Positions 29,558 through 39,800 of a DNA stretch of 64,000 bases are shown in pieces (within the stretch, counting starts at the first letter, position 1; each line of letters begins with the position of its first letter). A program made the position numbers and the translations under genes. The DNA lies in NCBI GenBank assembly GCA_963742715.1, contig CAVUMR010000002.1, positions 1-64,000 of the forward strand, written 5' to 3'. A model generated the notes under the pieces. It did not search any database. It saw nothing but the letters and a program-made list of their open reading frames with translations, and was not told the origin of the DNA. Source of the DNA: CAVUMR01 sp963742715. GTDB taxonomy: Bacteria > Actinomycetota > Actinomycetes > Mycobacteriales > Micromonosporaceae.

Positions 29558-30493
29558 ATGAGCGAAGGCACGCCTCCTCCCCCTCCCCCCGAGAACCCGG
29601 GAGGCGGCACACCACCGCCCCCGGCCGGCGACACGCCCCCACCGGCGGGTCCTCCAGGCGGCTACGGCACCCCGCCGCCAGGCGGCTACGGCACCCCGCC
29701 GCCGCCACCTCCACCCGGTGGCCCCGGTGCTCCCGGTGGGTACGGCGCTGCCCCGCCGCCGCCACCTGCGCCACCGCTGGGCAGCGGTGACTACAGCGCG
29801 ACCGACGCCTTCTCCTACGGGTGGGCGAAGTTCAAGGCCAAGCCGGGTGACCTGCTCGTCCCGATGCTCGTCGTCCTGCTCATCGTCATCGTGCTCGAGG
29901 TCATCGTGCAGCTGGTGCTGCGCGCGACGCTGCTCGGCACCCACGACTGCACCCAGACCATCCTCGGCACCGAGGTCAAGACCCAGTGCGGGCCCAGCTT
30001 CTTCGTCTCGTTGCTCGGCGCGGGACTGGCCGGCCTGGTCGTCAGCCTGATCGCGCAGGCGCTGGGCGCCGGCCTGATCAAGAACGCCCTCAACGTCGCC
30101 GACGACAAGCCGGTGTCGATGGGCGAGATCGGCAAGTGGGCCGGCAACGGCAAGGTCATCACGGCTGCGCTGATCGTCGCGGTCGCGACCTTCATCGGGA
30201 CACTGCTGTGCTACCTGCCCGGGCTCATCGTCGGCTTCCTGTTGAACTGGACGATGTTCTACGTCGTCGACCAGGACATGGATCCGGTCGACGCGGTCAA
30301 GGCGAGCGTGAAGTTCGCGACCGACCACCTCGCCAACACCGTCGTGTTCTACCTGCTCGGCATCGTCGCGTTCATCGTCGGCGCGATCCTCTGCCTGGTG
30401 GGACTGCTCGTGGCGGCTCCTGTGGTGCTCATCGGCGCGGCCTACACCTTCCGTCGGCTCAACGGTCAGCAGGTGTCGCCCGTCGCCGCCTGA
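29558..30493 (+). CDS. Membrane protein with Pro/Gly-rich N terminus
   Basis: 311 residues, intact. Residues 1-75 are almost only Pro, Gly, Tyr, Ala and Thr, with repeats of GGYGTPPP and runs of up to seven prolines. From residue 80 the protein reads YSATDAFSYGWAKFKAKPGDLL, then five hydrophobic segments (LVPMLVVLLIVIVLEVIVQL, SLLGAGLAGLVVSLIAQAL, VITAALIVAVATFIGTLL, and two more after residue 260), with VDQDMDPVDAVKASVKFATDH between the last two. This is the actinobacterial pattern of a DUF975/glycerophosphodiester-phosphodiesterase-like membrane domain. Function unknown. The Pro-rich part is likely cytoplasmic and disordered. Confidence 0.82.
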   Translation: MSEGTPPPPPPENPGGGTPPPPAGDTPPPAGPPGGYGTPPPGGYGTPPPPPPPGGPGAPGGYGAAPPPPPAPPLGSGDYSATDAFSYGWAKFKAKPGDLLVPMLVVLLIVIVLEVIVQLVLRATLLGTHDCTQTILGTEVKTQCGPSFFVSLLGAGLAGLVVSLIAQALGAGLIKNALNVADDKPVSMGEIGKWAGNGKVITAALIVAVATFIGTLLCYLPGLIVGFLLNWTMFYVVDQDMDPVDAVKASVKFATDHLANTVVFYLLGIVAFIVGAILCLVGLLVAAPVVLIGAAYTFRRLNGQQVSPVAA

Positions 30494-30513
30494 GCGAGAC
30501 CTGATGGTGTCTG

Positions 30514-31130
30514 ATGGACACCGTGTCCGACCTGCACTGCCCGGCGACGCTCGTCGTCGCCCGTCACGCGAAGGCCGCCTTCGTCGAGGACTGGTTCTCC
30601 GACGAAGGCGGTTCGCTGACTCCAGCGGGTCGGGAGCAGGCCGCCGAGCTGGCGGAGTCCGCTCCGCGGGCGCCGGATCGCGGCGGTCTGGTGCAGCGAC
30701 GCGTCGCGGGCGGTGCAGACGGCCGAGATCGCTGCGGCCCGGCTCGGGGTCGCGGTGACCGCGCGCAAGTCGCTGCGCGAGGTGTTCATCGGCGAGCTGA
30801 TGGGCCAGCCGTTCGACTACGGCCGGATCGAGGCGGTCAGCGAGCAGTGGTACGCCGGGTCGCTGGACGTCGCGTTTCGCCGGGGGCGAGTCCGGCGTCG
30901 AGGTGGTGCCCGGCACCGCGCGCAGCTCGAGGAGATCGCCGACCTCCATCGCGGCGAGACGGTGCTGGTGGTGGGCCACCAGACGGCACTCGGGATCGTC
31001 GTACCCACGCTGGGCCGGGCCTGACACCGCCTGGGCGCGAGCAACGAGCTCGCCAACACCGAGTCCGTCGAGCTCGAGCACGACGCCGACGGCTGGGTGC
31101 TGCGGCGCTGGGGCAGCTCAGACCTTCTAG
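30514..31130 (+). CDS. Histidine phosphatase family protein (frameshifted)
   Basis: Phosphoglycerate-mutase-like phosphatase, about 205 residues from ATG 30514. The catalytic RHG-type motif appears as LVVARHAKAAF near residue 15, followed by LTPAGREQAAEL, AVQTAEIAAARLGV, LREVFIGELMGQPFD with the acid/base Glu, and the second histidine in VLVVGHQTALGIV. Frames change near 30665, 30885 and 31025. The protein ends about 31130, overlapping the stop of the convergent SRPBCC gene, so the exact C terminus is uncertain. Cytosolic; substrate unknown. Confidence 0.85.
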
Positions 31131-31605
31131 GCGGCGGCGGCCCGCTCGGCGTCGGCCTTGATCCGGCTCAGGGTCTGGTTCATGCCCTCGACGAGGCCGG
31201 AGGTGAAGTCCTCGACGCCGCCGAGCACCGCCTTGGTCAGGCGCACCGAGACGTCGGAGATGCCCTTGGGTGCCTCCCGGCGCTGCACGACGCGGGTGCC
31301 GCCGTCCCGGTGGGGATCAGCGTGAAGGACCAGATCGTCCAGTTCTCACGGATCCGGAAGGCGATCTTCTGCTCGGGCACGAACTCGGTCACCATCGCCT
31401 GGGTCGGCCAGAACAGCAGGCCGCGCCGGTTGATGTTGATCAGCTTGGCGCCCTCCTGCATCGCACCGCCGCGCACGATGGTCTTGCGGCACTGCGGGCT
31501 CCAGCGCGGCATGTTGCGCAGGTCGGAGACCAGCTCCCAGACCGCCGCGGGAGGAGCCGCGATCTCGATCGTGGCTTCGATGGGGGCGACGTCGGTCAGG
31601 GGCAC
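31127..31605 (-). CDS. SRPBCC family protein (one frameshift)
   Basis: About 159 residues starting at GTG 31605 after AGGAGAACCCC. START-like fold: ATIEIAAPPAAVWELVSDLR, NMPRWSPQCRKTIVRGG, KLININRRGLLFWPTQAMVT, KIAFRIRENWTIWSFTLIP; after an indel near 31290 the frame continues with GVEDFTSGLVEGMNQTLSRI and an Ala-rich end. Such proteins bind hydrophobic ligands (polyketide cyclase/dehydrase-like). It is followed upstream by the PLP enzyme gene on the same strand, 33 bp away. Confidence 0.85.
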
Positions 31606-31638
31606 GGGGTTCTCCTGGCTGTTGCGGCCCGCTGCGGG

Positions 31639-32625
31639 TCAGCGAGGGCCGTGGGTGTTCAGCCAGAGGATAGGTTCCGGCATCTCGGACCTACCGCCCA
31701 CGTCTCGCATGGCGGCCAGTGACTTTCCCGTGTAGACGGGCTCGAGGGTCAGCCCGTGTGAGGCGGCGTCCCCCACGGCTGCGAGCGCGGGCGGCGTCAC
31801 GTCGCCGTAGGTCGAACCGAGCCAGTCCGTGCGCATCGTCACGTCCCCCGGATCGACTGGTGGGACGTCGAAGGAGGCGCCGCGCTCGCGCAGCAGGTCG
31901 GCCGTCCGGTTGGCCAGCTTCGCGATGACGGGGGCGTCGAGGGGGAAGGAGTCGTTGACCACGGCGCCGAAGACGCGCGTGCGCAGGCCGGCCAGGCGCA
32001 GCCCCAGCGCGAGCCCCGCGGCGGTGCCGCCGGACCCGACCGCCGTGACCACCGTGGCCGGCTCGGGGAGCAGGCCGAGGTCCACCTGGGCGGCTATCTC
32101 GAAGGCGGCATCGACGTACGCCGTCGCCCCGAAGGGGTTGGAGCCACCGGCAGGCAGGTACCACGGCAGCCGTCTGTCGCGCGCGGTCGTCTTCGCGACC
32201 AGCCACGGTGCAGCGAGCCGCAGTCGTCGCGGGTCGCGGTAGCGGTGCAGCTCTGCCCCGCTGTCACGCAGCCGGCTGAGCTGCTCGCGCACGTGGTCGT
32301 CGACGGGCTGGTCGACCAGGCCGAGCAGGGTCTGCAGGCCGTGCTCCCGGCCGTAGAGCGCAGCAGCCAGGCCCCAGTGGGTGCCGATGCCGCCGACCGT
32401 GAACAACGTGCGTACGCCGCGCCGGTGGGCCTCCGGGATGATCCACTCCAGCTTGCGGACCTTGTTGCCACCCCAGCGGCCGTTGCCGAACCGGCTCTCG
32501 TCCTTCAGCCACACCTCGACACCGGGCACCAGGTCCTCGTCGAGAGGGCGCACCGGGGTCGGCGTGGTGCCGAGCGGCAGGTGCTCCAGCTCGAGGTCGG
32601 GCAGATGGTCGTGCAGCAACGCCAT
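31639..32625 (-). CDS. PLP-dependent enzyme, ACC deaminase / D-cysteine desulfhydrase family
   Basis: 328 residues, intact, from ATG 32625. Fold-type II PLP enzyme: the internal aldimine lysine is in RWGGNKVRKLEW near residue 54; TVGGIGTHWGLAAALY and YLPAGGSNPFGATAYVDAAF match the substrate and phosphate-binding regions; VTAVGSGGTAAGLALGL is the phosphate-binding glycine loop. The family includes 1-aminocyclopropane-1-carboxylate deaminase and D-cysteine desulfhydrase; the two cannot be told apart safely, and D-cysteine desulfhydrase is more usual in such sequences. It lies in a leftward run with the SRPBCC gene downstream and the hemerythrin remnant upstream. Confidence 0.87.
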   Translation of the reverse strand: MALLHDHLPDLELEHLPLGTTPTPVRPLDEDLVPGVEVWLKDESRFGNGRWGGNKVRKLEWIIPEAHRRGVRTLFTVGGIGTHWGLAAALYGREHGLQTLLGLVDQPVDDHVREQLSRLRDSGAELHRYRDPRRLRLAAPWLVAKTTARDRRLPWYLPAGGSNPFGATAYVDAAFEIAAQVDLGLLPEPATVVTAVGSGGTAAGLALGLRLAGLRTRVFGAVVNDSFPLDAPVIAKLANRTADLLRERGASFDVPPVDPGDVTMRTDWLGSTYGDVTPPALAAVGDAASHGLTLEPVYTGKSLAAMRDVGGRSEMPEPILWLNTHGPR

Positions 32626-32651
32626 GCGCCCATCCTGCCCGGACGCCGAGC

Positions 32652-33188
32652 TCAGACGTAGCGGAAGGCCACCCGCTCCTGTCGCTCGAAGCGGCGCCTC
32701 AGCACTGCGTGAACGACCGTGTAGGCAGGACCGGCCTGCGACACGATGCGCGCTCGAGCCTCCGTGGGCAGGTCATGCATCACCCAGCACAGCACGAACG
32801 GGATGATCCGAGCGGGGTAGGCCTTGCCCACGGCTGCCTCGAACGCCTGGTTCTCCTCGACGCTCACGGTGCGTTGGAGCATCGGCAGCGCCTGGCCTTC
32901 CTCGTGCGCGAGGTGGGTGAGCAGGTGCTCCTGGGCCGCGGTGACGCGGATGTCGAGGGCGTTGCGGTGGTCCCCGCACGGGTGCGCCGCCATCTCCTCG
33001 AACGCGCGGAGGGTGGCGGCGAGCGCCGGGTCGATGACGCCGTGCTCGGCTTCCATGTCGGCCAGTGTGGCCAGGTCCTCGGCGTTGCCGGCAGACTCGG
33101 CGTGACGGCGCAGGATCGGCCACAGGTGGTCGTCCTCGACCTCGTGGTGGCCCGGCTGGATTCCGACTTGGGTCCCTGCGAGGCCGTC
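32652..33188 (-). pseudogene. Hemerythrin-like domain protein lacking its first helix
   Basis: The readable part begins with HHEVEDDHLWPIL, the second iron-ligand motif (HHxxED) of the hemerythrin HHE domain, followed by MEAEHGVIDPALAATLRAF and EEMAAHPCG, then TAAQEHLLTHLAHEEGQALPML with two more ligand histidines and a Glu. It ends RERVAFRYV-like at 32652. The first ligand helix, normally 40-60 residues upstream, is absent, and no in-frame ATG or GTG lies between the motif and the divergent regulator gene starting at 33207. Start given is a frame limit only. Either the gene is a remnant cut by rearrangement, or it uses an unusual start and lacks one iron ligand. Confidence 0.6.
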
Positions 33189-33206
33189 GCCGGATAGCGT
33201 TTGCGC

Positions 33207-36200
33207 ATGTGGGTGCGCGTGCTCGGTACCAGCCAGGTGGCGCTCGGGGAGGATCCCGGGGACACCGTCGAGCTGGGTGCCCGCAAGCCGCGGTCGGTGA
33301 TCGCGGCGCTGGCCCTCAGGCTGGGCAGCGACGTGTCCCGGGACGCCCTGGTGGACCTGGTCTGGGGTGACGGTCCGCCCCGCGGAGCACACGGGACGCT
33401 GCACTCCTACGTCTCCGGCGTACGACGCGTGCTCGAGCCCGGCCTCGGACCGCGCGAGAAGTCGAGCGTCCTGGTGACCAGCGACCACGGCTACCGGCTC
33501 GAGGTCCCCCGCGCCCACGTCGATGCCCACCACTTCGCCGATGACGTGCGCACCCGACGGCGGGCGCTGGCCCCACTGGCCTCCCAGTTCACCACCGGCC
33601 CCGCGGCCGACTGGCCCGACCGCGCCACGATCGCCGACCACGTCGACCGTCTCGAAGACCTGCTCGGGCTGTGGAGCGGGGAGGCGTACGCCGACCTGCC
33701 CGACCACCCCGAGGTCGCCCTCGAGCGATCGACCCTCGAGGAGCTGCGTCGAGGCGCGGAGGAGGATCGGGTGCTCGGGCTGCTGGCTCTCGGTGACCAC
33801 GCGGTCGTCGCGGCAGCGACCGAGCAGGCGACGGTGCGTTATCCCCTGCAGGAGCGCGTCTGGGCCCTGCACGCACTTGCTCTGGCCCGGACCGGGCGCC
33901 AGGCCGAGTCCCTGGAGGCTCTGCGGCACATCCGCGGGGTGCTCGCGGACGAGCTGGGCCTCGACCCCGGCCACGAGCTCCGGGACCTCGAGCAGGCGGT
34001 CCTGGTCCAGGAGCCGGGCCTGCAACTTTGGCTGCGAGCCGAGATCCCGACGACCTCGGTTCGCCGCGAGCACCGGCGCGCCTGCCCCACGCGGGACCCG
34101 GTCCACCGGTTGGGGCACCGTCGGCCGCGCCCGTGAGCTCGAGGCGCTCCACGGAGTGCTCGACCGCGCCTCGGAGGGTGAGCCGACGTTCGCCCTGCTC
34201 GTCGGCGAGCCGGGCATCGGCAAGTCGCGACTCGTCGAACGGGTGACCGAGGAGGCCCAGCAACGTGGGTTCGTGATCGCCACCGGGCGCTGCGCGCAGG
34301 ACGACGGTGCTCCACCCCTGTGGCCATGGAGCCAGGCGCTGGACGAGCTCGGGCGCCACGACCGCCGGGTGCTCGATGTCGAGATCGAGCGCCTGCTCAG
34401 TGGAACCACGAGTGCCGACGATCCCGAAGCGGACGAGCGGCAGGCCTTCCGGGCGTGGGAGAGCATCGCGCGCGAGGTGCTCACCCGCTCCGAGAGCGGA
34501 CCGGTGCTGCTCGTCCTCGAGGACCTGCACTGGGCCGACACCGCGACCCTGAAGGTCCTGCGCCGGCTGGTGGCGGCCACGCGTCACGGTCAGCAGCTGG
34601 CGGTCGTGGCCACCCGCCGCCCCTGGCCCGAACCAGCCGGCGCACTGGCCGACGTCGGGGAGGAGCTCGCTCGCCGCCACGTGGTCCGGATCGACCTGGC
34701 CGGCCTCGACCTGGACGACGCCGCGATGCTGGTGGCCGAGGTGACCGGCGCCGATCCCGACCCCGAGATCCTCGCGCAGTGGCACACGCGCTCGGAGGGC
34801 AACCCGTTCTTCCTGATCGAGCTGGCCCGACTCGGTGTCGACCCGGCACGGGCCGGAACGGTGCCGGCCACCGTGCGCGACGTGGTCGCGCGGCGCTTCG
34901 AGACGCTGCCGGAACAGACGCGCTCGTTGCTGCTCCTCGCCGCCGTGCTCGGGCGTCGGTTCTCGATCGACGTGCTCGCGGCCGTGGCCGAGGAGCCCGT
35001 CGACGAGGTGGACGACCAGCTCGCTCCCGCCCGCGACGCGGGCCTGGTGCAGGAGCCGGAGGTCGGCATGCTGGCCTTCACCCACGCGCTGACCCGGGAC
35101 GCGGTCGCGACCACCGCCACCCCGTCTCGCATCGCCCGCCTGCACGCCCGGGTGGCGCACGCGCTCTCCGGCAGCGGCGCGGTCGCGACGCTGGTCGGAC
35201 CCGACGAACGCGTGGCCGAGCTCGCCCGCCACTGGCTTGCGGCTGGCCCGTCCTACGCAGGTCGGGCCTGGCGCGCCGCTGTCGACGCCGCGTCGCAGGC
35301 TCGTCGCACCTTCTCCTGGGTGGAGGCCGAACGGCTGATGGGCGCGGCGTCGACGCCCACCGGCGTGACCCGCTCGGCACCCCCGAGGAGCGGATCGACC
35401 TGCTGCTGACCCGAGCACGTGACTTCCGGCCAAACTCGGAGTGGAACCAGGTCCTCCCCTGCGCCGCCGAGGCGATCGCGCTCGCCCGTCGAGTCGATGA
35501 CCTCCAGCGCCTCGGGGCCGCCGCGGCGGCCGCGAGTGACAACCTGGTGTGGCTCTCCCAGCAGTGGAACGAGGTCCTGGAGGACACGATCGACGACCTC
35601 CGCTGGGGCCTCGACCGGCGTCCCGGTCGCTGACTCCGCGGAACGGTGCCGGCTGATGCTCGCCCTGGCGGTGCAGCTCTACTACGACCCGGGCGCCCGC
35701 GCAGAGATCCTTGCTCTCGCCGACGAGGGGCATGCGATGGCACGCCGCATCGGTGACCCGGCTTTGCAGTGGTGGGCCTGTCACACCGCGTGGAAGGCGC
35801 TGTGGACACCCGGCCAGCTCGGCCGTCGGGTGGAGCTGGCGCGCGAGGGGCTCGAGGCAGCGCAGGTGGCCGGCCAGGAGGACTCGCTGGCGGTCGCCCA
35901 CCTGCTCGTCGCAGCAGGAGCACTGGAGGAGGGCGACCGGGCACGCTTCGAACACCTCCGCGCCTGCGAGCGAGCGTGGCTCGACGCCATCGCAACTCCT
36001 ACGCCCTGATGGCCATCGCCTGGATGCAGATGAGCCTGGCGGCGATGAGCGCCGACAACGAAGCGGCTGCTCGCCATGTCGAGGAGGTCGTCGAGTACCG
36101 TCCGCGGCTCAACCCCATCATGGAGACGGTGCAGGTCGCCGCCGCGCAGCTGATTTCGCACCTGTGGGACGGCCGTATCCTCGAGGTGGTGGAACCCCTC

Positions 36201-36624
36201 GTGAAGGCGGGCGTCCTCGGCGGCGACGACATGAGCAGCGGCATCGCCATCCTGGGTCTCGCCCGCGGCGGGAGCCTGGAGATGTTGCGCGCGCTGCTGG
36301 TGGACCCGCCCGCCCACCGTGGAGAGCTGGGCCTCGACCGACACCTGGTGCGGACAGGCGGAGGCGGCGGCCGTGGCCGGTGACCGGTCGTACGCCGAGG
36401 AGTTGGCGGGCCACCTCGAACCCCTGTCCGGCCGGTTGGCGATGAGTGGGATCTCCGTGGTCATGGGGCCGGTCGACGGCTATCTCGCGCTCGCCCTGGT
36501 CGCCTGCGGGCGCAAGGACGAGGCTGCCGCCAAGGCCGATGCCGCCGAGACGCAGGCAGTCGAGTGGGGCCTGACGGCGTACGTCGACTGGCTTCGCGAG
36601 CGGCGCAACCAGTTCGGCTTCTGA
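33207..36624 (+). CDS. BTAD/AAA-ATPase transcriptional regulator, AfsR-like (frameshifted)
   Basis: About 1,135 residues from ATG 33207. Residues 1-100 are an OmpR-type winged helix (LGARKPRSVIAALALRLG, DALVDLVWGD, HSYVSGVRRVLEPG, GYRLEVPRAHVDAHHFADDV), residues about 110-270 the BTAD helical repeats (LYPLQERVWALHALALARTGR-like, GVLADELGLDPGHELRDLE). After an indel near 34105 an AAA domain begins: GRARELEALHGVL, Walker A GEPGIGKSRLVE, LLVLEDLHWAD (Walker B). The last third is TPR-like helices with indels near 35385, 35628, 35990 and 36325. AfsR/SARP-type regulators activate secondary metabolism or stress genes; no target cluster is visible here. It is divergent from the hemerythrin remnant by 18 bp. 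Confidence 0.88.
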
Positions 36625-36630
36625 GCCCTC

Positions 36631-38069
36631 TCAGGACCGGGCTGCCGCCCAGTCCAGCAACGCGGCCCTGGCGTCGTCCTCGCTCATCGGGCCCCGGTCG
36701 AGCCGCAGCTCGAGCAGGAACCGGTAGGCCTCGCCGACCCCGCGGCCCGGGCCGATCCCGAGGATCTCCATGATCTGGTTGCCGTCGAGGTCGGGCCGGA
36801 TCGAGGCGAGCTCCTCCTCCTCCGAGAGCCGCTCGATGCGCTGTCTCGAGGTCGTCGTAGGTGCGCCGCAGCCGTTCGGCCTTGCGCTGGTTGCGGGTGG
36901 TGCAGTCGGCTCTGGTCAGCACGTGCAGCCGGGCGAGCTGGTCGCCTGCATCGCGCACGTAGCGGCGTACGGCGGAGTCGGTCCACTCCCCCGAGCCGTA
37001 GCCGTGGAAGCGCAGGTGCAGCTCGACCAGCTTGGCCACGGCGTCGATCTGGTCGTTGGAGAACTTCAGCGACTGCATCCGCTTGCGGGTCATCTTGGCG
37101 CCGACCACGTCGTGGTGGTGGAAGGTCACCACGCCGTCGTCGGCGAACCGCCGGGTGCGCGGCTTGCCGACGTCGTGCATCAGCGCGGCGAACCGCGAGA
37201 TGAAGTCAGGGCCAGCCGAGCCGATCCTCGAGGTCGATCGACTGCTCGAGCACGGTGAGCGTGTGCTCGTAGACGTCCTTGTGACGGTGGTGCTCGTCGC
37301 GCTCGAGCGCGAGTGCCGGCAGCTCGGGCAGGACCTGCTCGGCCAGCCCGGTCTCCACGAGCAGGCGCAGCCCGCGGACGGGATCCCGTGCGAGCAGGAG
37401 CTTGACCAGCTCGTCACGAACCCGCTCGGCGGACACGATCGAGATCCGATCGGCCATCCCCGCCATCGCCTCCTGCACCTCCGGCGCGACGGTGAAGCCG
37501 AGCTGCGCCGCGAAGCGGGCGGCCCGCATCATCCGCAGCGGGTCGTCGGAGAAGGAGTCCTCGGGGCGGCCGGGCGTGCGCAGCACCTGATGGGCGAGGT
37601 CGACGATCCCGCCGAACGGGTCCTCGAGGTGCTGCTCGGGCAGCGAGAGCGCCATCGCATTCACCGTGAAGTCGCGCCGGGCCAGGTCACCGACCAGCGA
37701 GTCGCCGTACTGCACGACCGGCTTGCGACTTTCGGGGTCGTAGGCCTCGGAGCGGTACGTCGTGATCTCGACCTGCCACTCCCCGCGACGGCAGCCGATC
37801 GTGCCGAAGTCGCGGCCGATGTCCCACGTCGCCTCGGCCCAGCCCTTGACCAGCTTCTCGGTGACCTCCGGTCGCGCCGAGGTGGTGAAATCGAGGTCGT
37901 TGTGCAACCGACCCAGCATCGCGTCGCGGACCGGCCCGCCGACCAGGGCGATCTCCTCGCCGGCCTCGGCGAAGCGACGACCCAGCTCCTCGGTGACAGG
38001 AGCGATCCGCGCCAGCTCCGCGACCACGCGCGCCTGGACGTCGCTGATCAGCAGGGGCTCCTCGGACAC
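36631..38069 (-). CDS. cca: CCA-adding tRNA nucleotidyltransferase (frameshifted)
   Basis: Adds or repairs the 3' CCA of tRNAs. About 480 residues from ATG 38069. Head domain: IALVGGPVRDAMLGRLHNDLDFTTSARP with the catalytic DxD, then ITTYRSEAYDPESRKP and DLARRDFTVNAMAL; neck: DPLRMMRAARFAAQLGF; the C-terminal HD domain reads LMHDVGKPRTR, FHHHDVVGAKM. Indels lie near 37215 and 36845. The C terminus ends DDARAALLDWAAARS at 36631, convergent with the regulator gene by six bases. Its divergent neighbour is a DUF6049 gene, the usual order near the origin in Nocardioidaceae, where murJ comes next. Confidence 0.93.
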
Positions 38070-38164
38070 GGGAGACCACTCTAGTTGGGTGCGGGCTCAG
38101 CTCCCGCCCGATGGCCCGGCCCGGCCTCGCGGGGAGCAGGTCGCCTGCTGGATAGCATCGCCGC

Positions 38165-39797
38165 GTGAGGAGCACCCGGCTGGCGACCCGTGCGCTGGCG
38201 GTGCTGACTCTGACCGCGGCGGCACTCTCGGGACCCCTGGTCGCGAGTGCCGGGGCCACCACGCCCAGCCGGCCCGCGCGGCAGAGACGCCCGTGACGAC
38301 GCCGCTGTCGGTGACGATGACGGTGCTCAGTCCGTCGACGATCCCGGCACACGGGGTGCTCACCATCAGCGGCATCGTGCGCAACGAGTCCCAAGACGAC
38401 TGGACCGACATCAACGTCTCGCCGTTCGTCTCCAGCACGCCGATCACCACTCGCGACGAGCTGGCCGAGGCTGCCGGGTCCGCGGCCGACGCAACGGTCG
38501 GTTCGAGGGTGACCGCACCCGGCGTCCAGGTGGCCGTCGGGGACCTGGCCCCCGGCGAGCAGGCCGACTTCACCGTTCGGGTACGGGTCGACGAGCTCGA
38601 GATCAGCGGCGACCCGGGCGTCTACTGGATCGGCGTACACGCACTCGGCACCAGCCTGGACGGTCGCGACCTGATCGCCGACGGCCGAGCCCGCACCTTC
38701 ATCCCGCTCGTGCCGAAGGACGTGGCCAGCAAGCGGACGCTGCCGCTGTCCGTCGTACTCCCCCTGCGCGAGCGTGCCCGCCGCGCCTCCGACGGCAGCC
38801 TCAACGGCCCGACCCGCTGGGTGCACCTCACCGAGCCCGAGGGCCGGCTGAGCCGGCTCGCCGATTTCGGGTCCTCGGCCGGCCCGTCAGACCTGACCTG
38901 GCTGGTCGACCCCGCGGTGCTCGACGCCCTCCAGGACTTCGGCCACGGCAACCCGCCGCTCTCGCTGGGATCCGCGCAAGCGAGCAACGGCTCCAACGAC
39001 GGCACCGACCAGAAGCCCGACAGCAGCCCCTCCCCGAGCCCGTCGCCCACCCCGATCTCCGGCGCACCGAGCAAGGAGTCCCAGTCGCGCGCGAGCAGCG
39101 TGCTGGAGACCCTCCTGTCCAGCGTGCGCACCCACACCGCCCTCACCCTGGGGTACGCCGACCCCGACATCGCCTCGCTGGCCCGGCGCAGTCCTGCCCT
39201 GCTGCGACGGGCCGACGATCTCTCCTCGAAGAGCATGAAGGCGCACAGCCTCACCGGAGCACCGGCCGTCGCGCCGCCCCAGGGCTACTTCGACCCCGAC
39301 CTGCTGGCCCGCGTCTCCCGCGCCTCCACGGTCGTGCTCAGCGACCACGGGAACCTCGACGAACCCCCGCTCTCCCGCCTCGAGACCGGCCAGAACCTCG
39401 TCCTCACCGACGCACGGTCACTGATGGGCGGCCCCTCTCCCAACGCACCCCGCTCGGCGCTGGCCATGCGGCAGCGGATCCTCTCCGAGGCGGCCCTCGA
39501 GGTGACCAAGGGCGACGGTCCGACCCGGCCGCTCGTGGTGAACCTCCCGCCCAAGTGGAATCCGGGAGCCAACTGGCGTGACGCCGACTTCTTCGGTGGC
39601 CTGCGGGTGCCCTGGCTGAGGCTGGTCCCGATCCCGCGTGACGCCTCGCAGACGTTCAAGGGCGACCTGCCCTACGGCAAGACCCAGCAGGCCCAGGAGA
39701 TCCGGACGTCCAACGTGGCCGCCACGCGCGCGCTGGTGCGCACCAGCAACGTGCTCGCCCACCTGCTCGCCAACGACAACGACGTCACCGACCGTCT
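38165..39797 (+). CDS. DUF6049 family exported protein, cut at its 3' end
   Basis: GTG 38165 opens a signal peptide (RSTRLATRALAVLTLTAAALSG, cleavage about residue 37); an indel near 38275 shifts into a frame that stays open for about 510 residues: PLSVTMTVLSPSTIPAHGVL, NESQDDWTDINVSPFVSS, PGVYWIGVHALGTSLDGRD, RTFIPLVP, SLGSAQASNGSNDG (a Ser/Pro-rich insertion), LTLGYADPDIASLARR, LVVNLPPKWNPGANW, and ALVRTSNVLAHLLANDNDV. This family (about 700-800 residues) sits between cca and murJ in many actinobacteria and is envelope-exposed. Here it stops matching at about 39797, where leucyl aminopeptidase sequence begins, so roughly the last third is missing. Confidence 0.85.
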
Positions 39798-39800
39798 GAC

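Noticed and set aside
19862..31130. Programmed frameshifting or a pseudogene island
   Set aside because: Indels occur at unrelated sites in nearly every gene, including essential ones, and restore conserved residues when single bases are corrected; slippery motifs are not shared.
32652..36000. Long minus-strand open frames (up to 788 codons) opposite the regulator gene
   Set aside because: They are rich in Arg, Pro and Gly without any domain and mirror a plus-strand gene with clear BTAD and AAA motifs; GC-rich antisense frames often stay open by chance.
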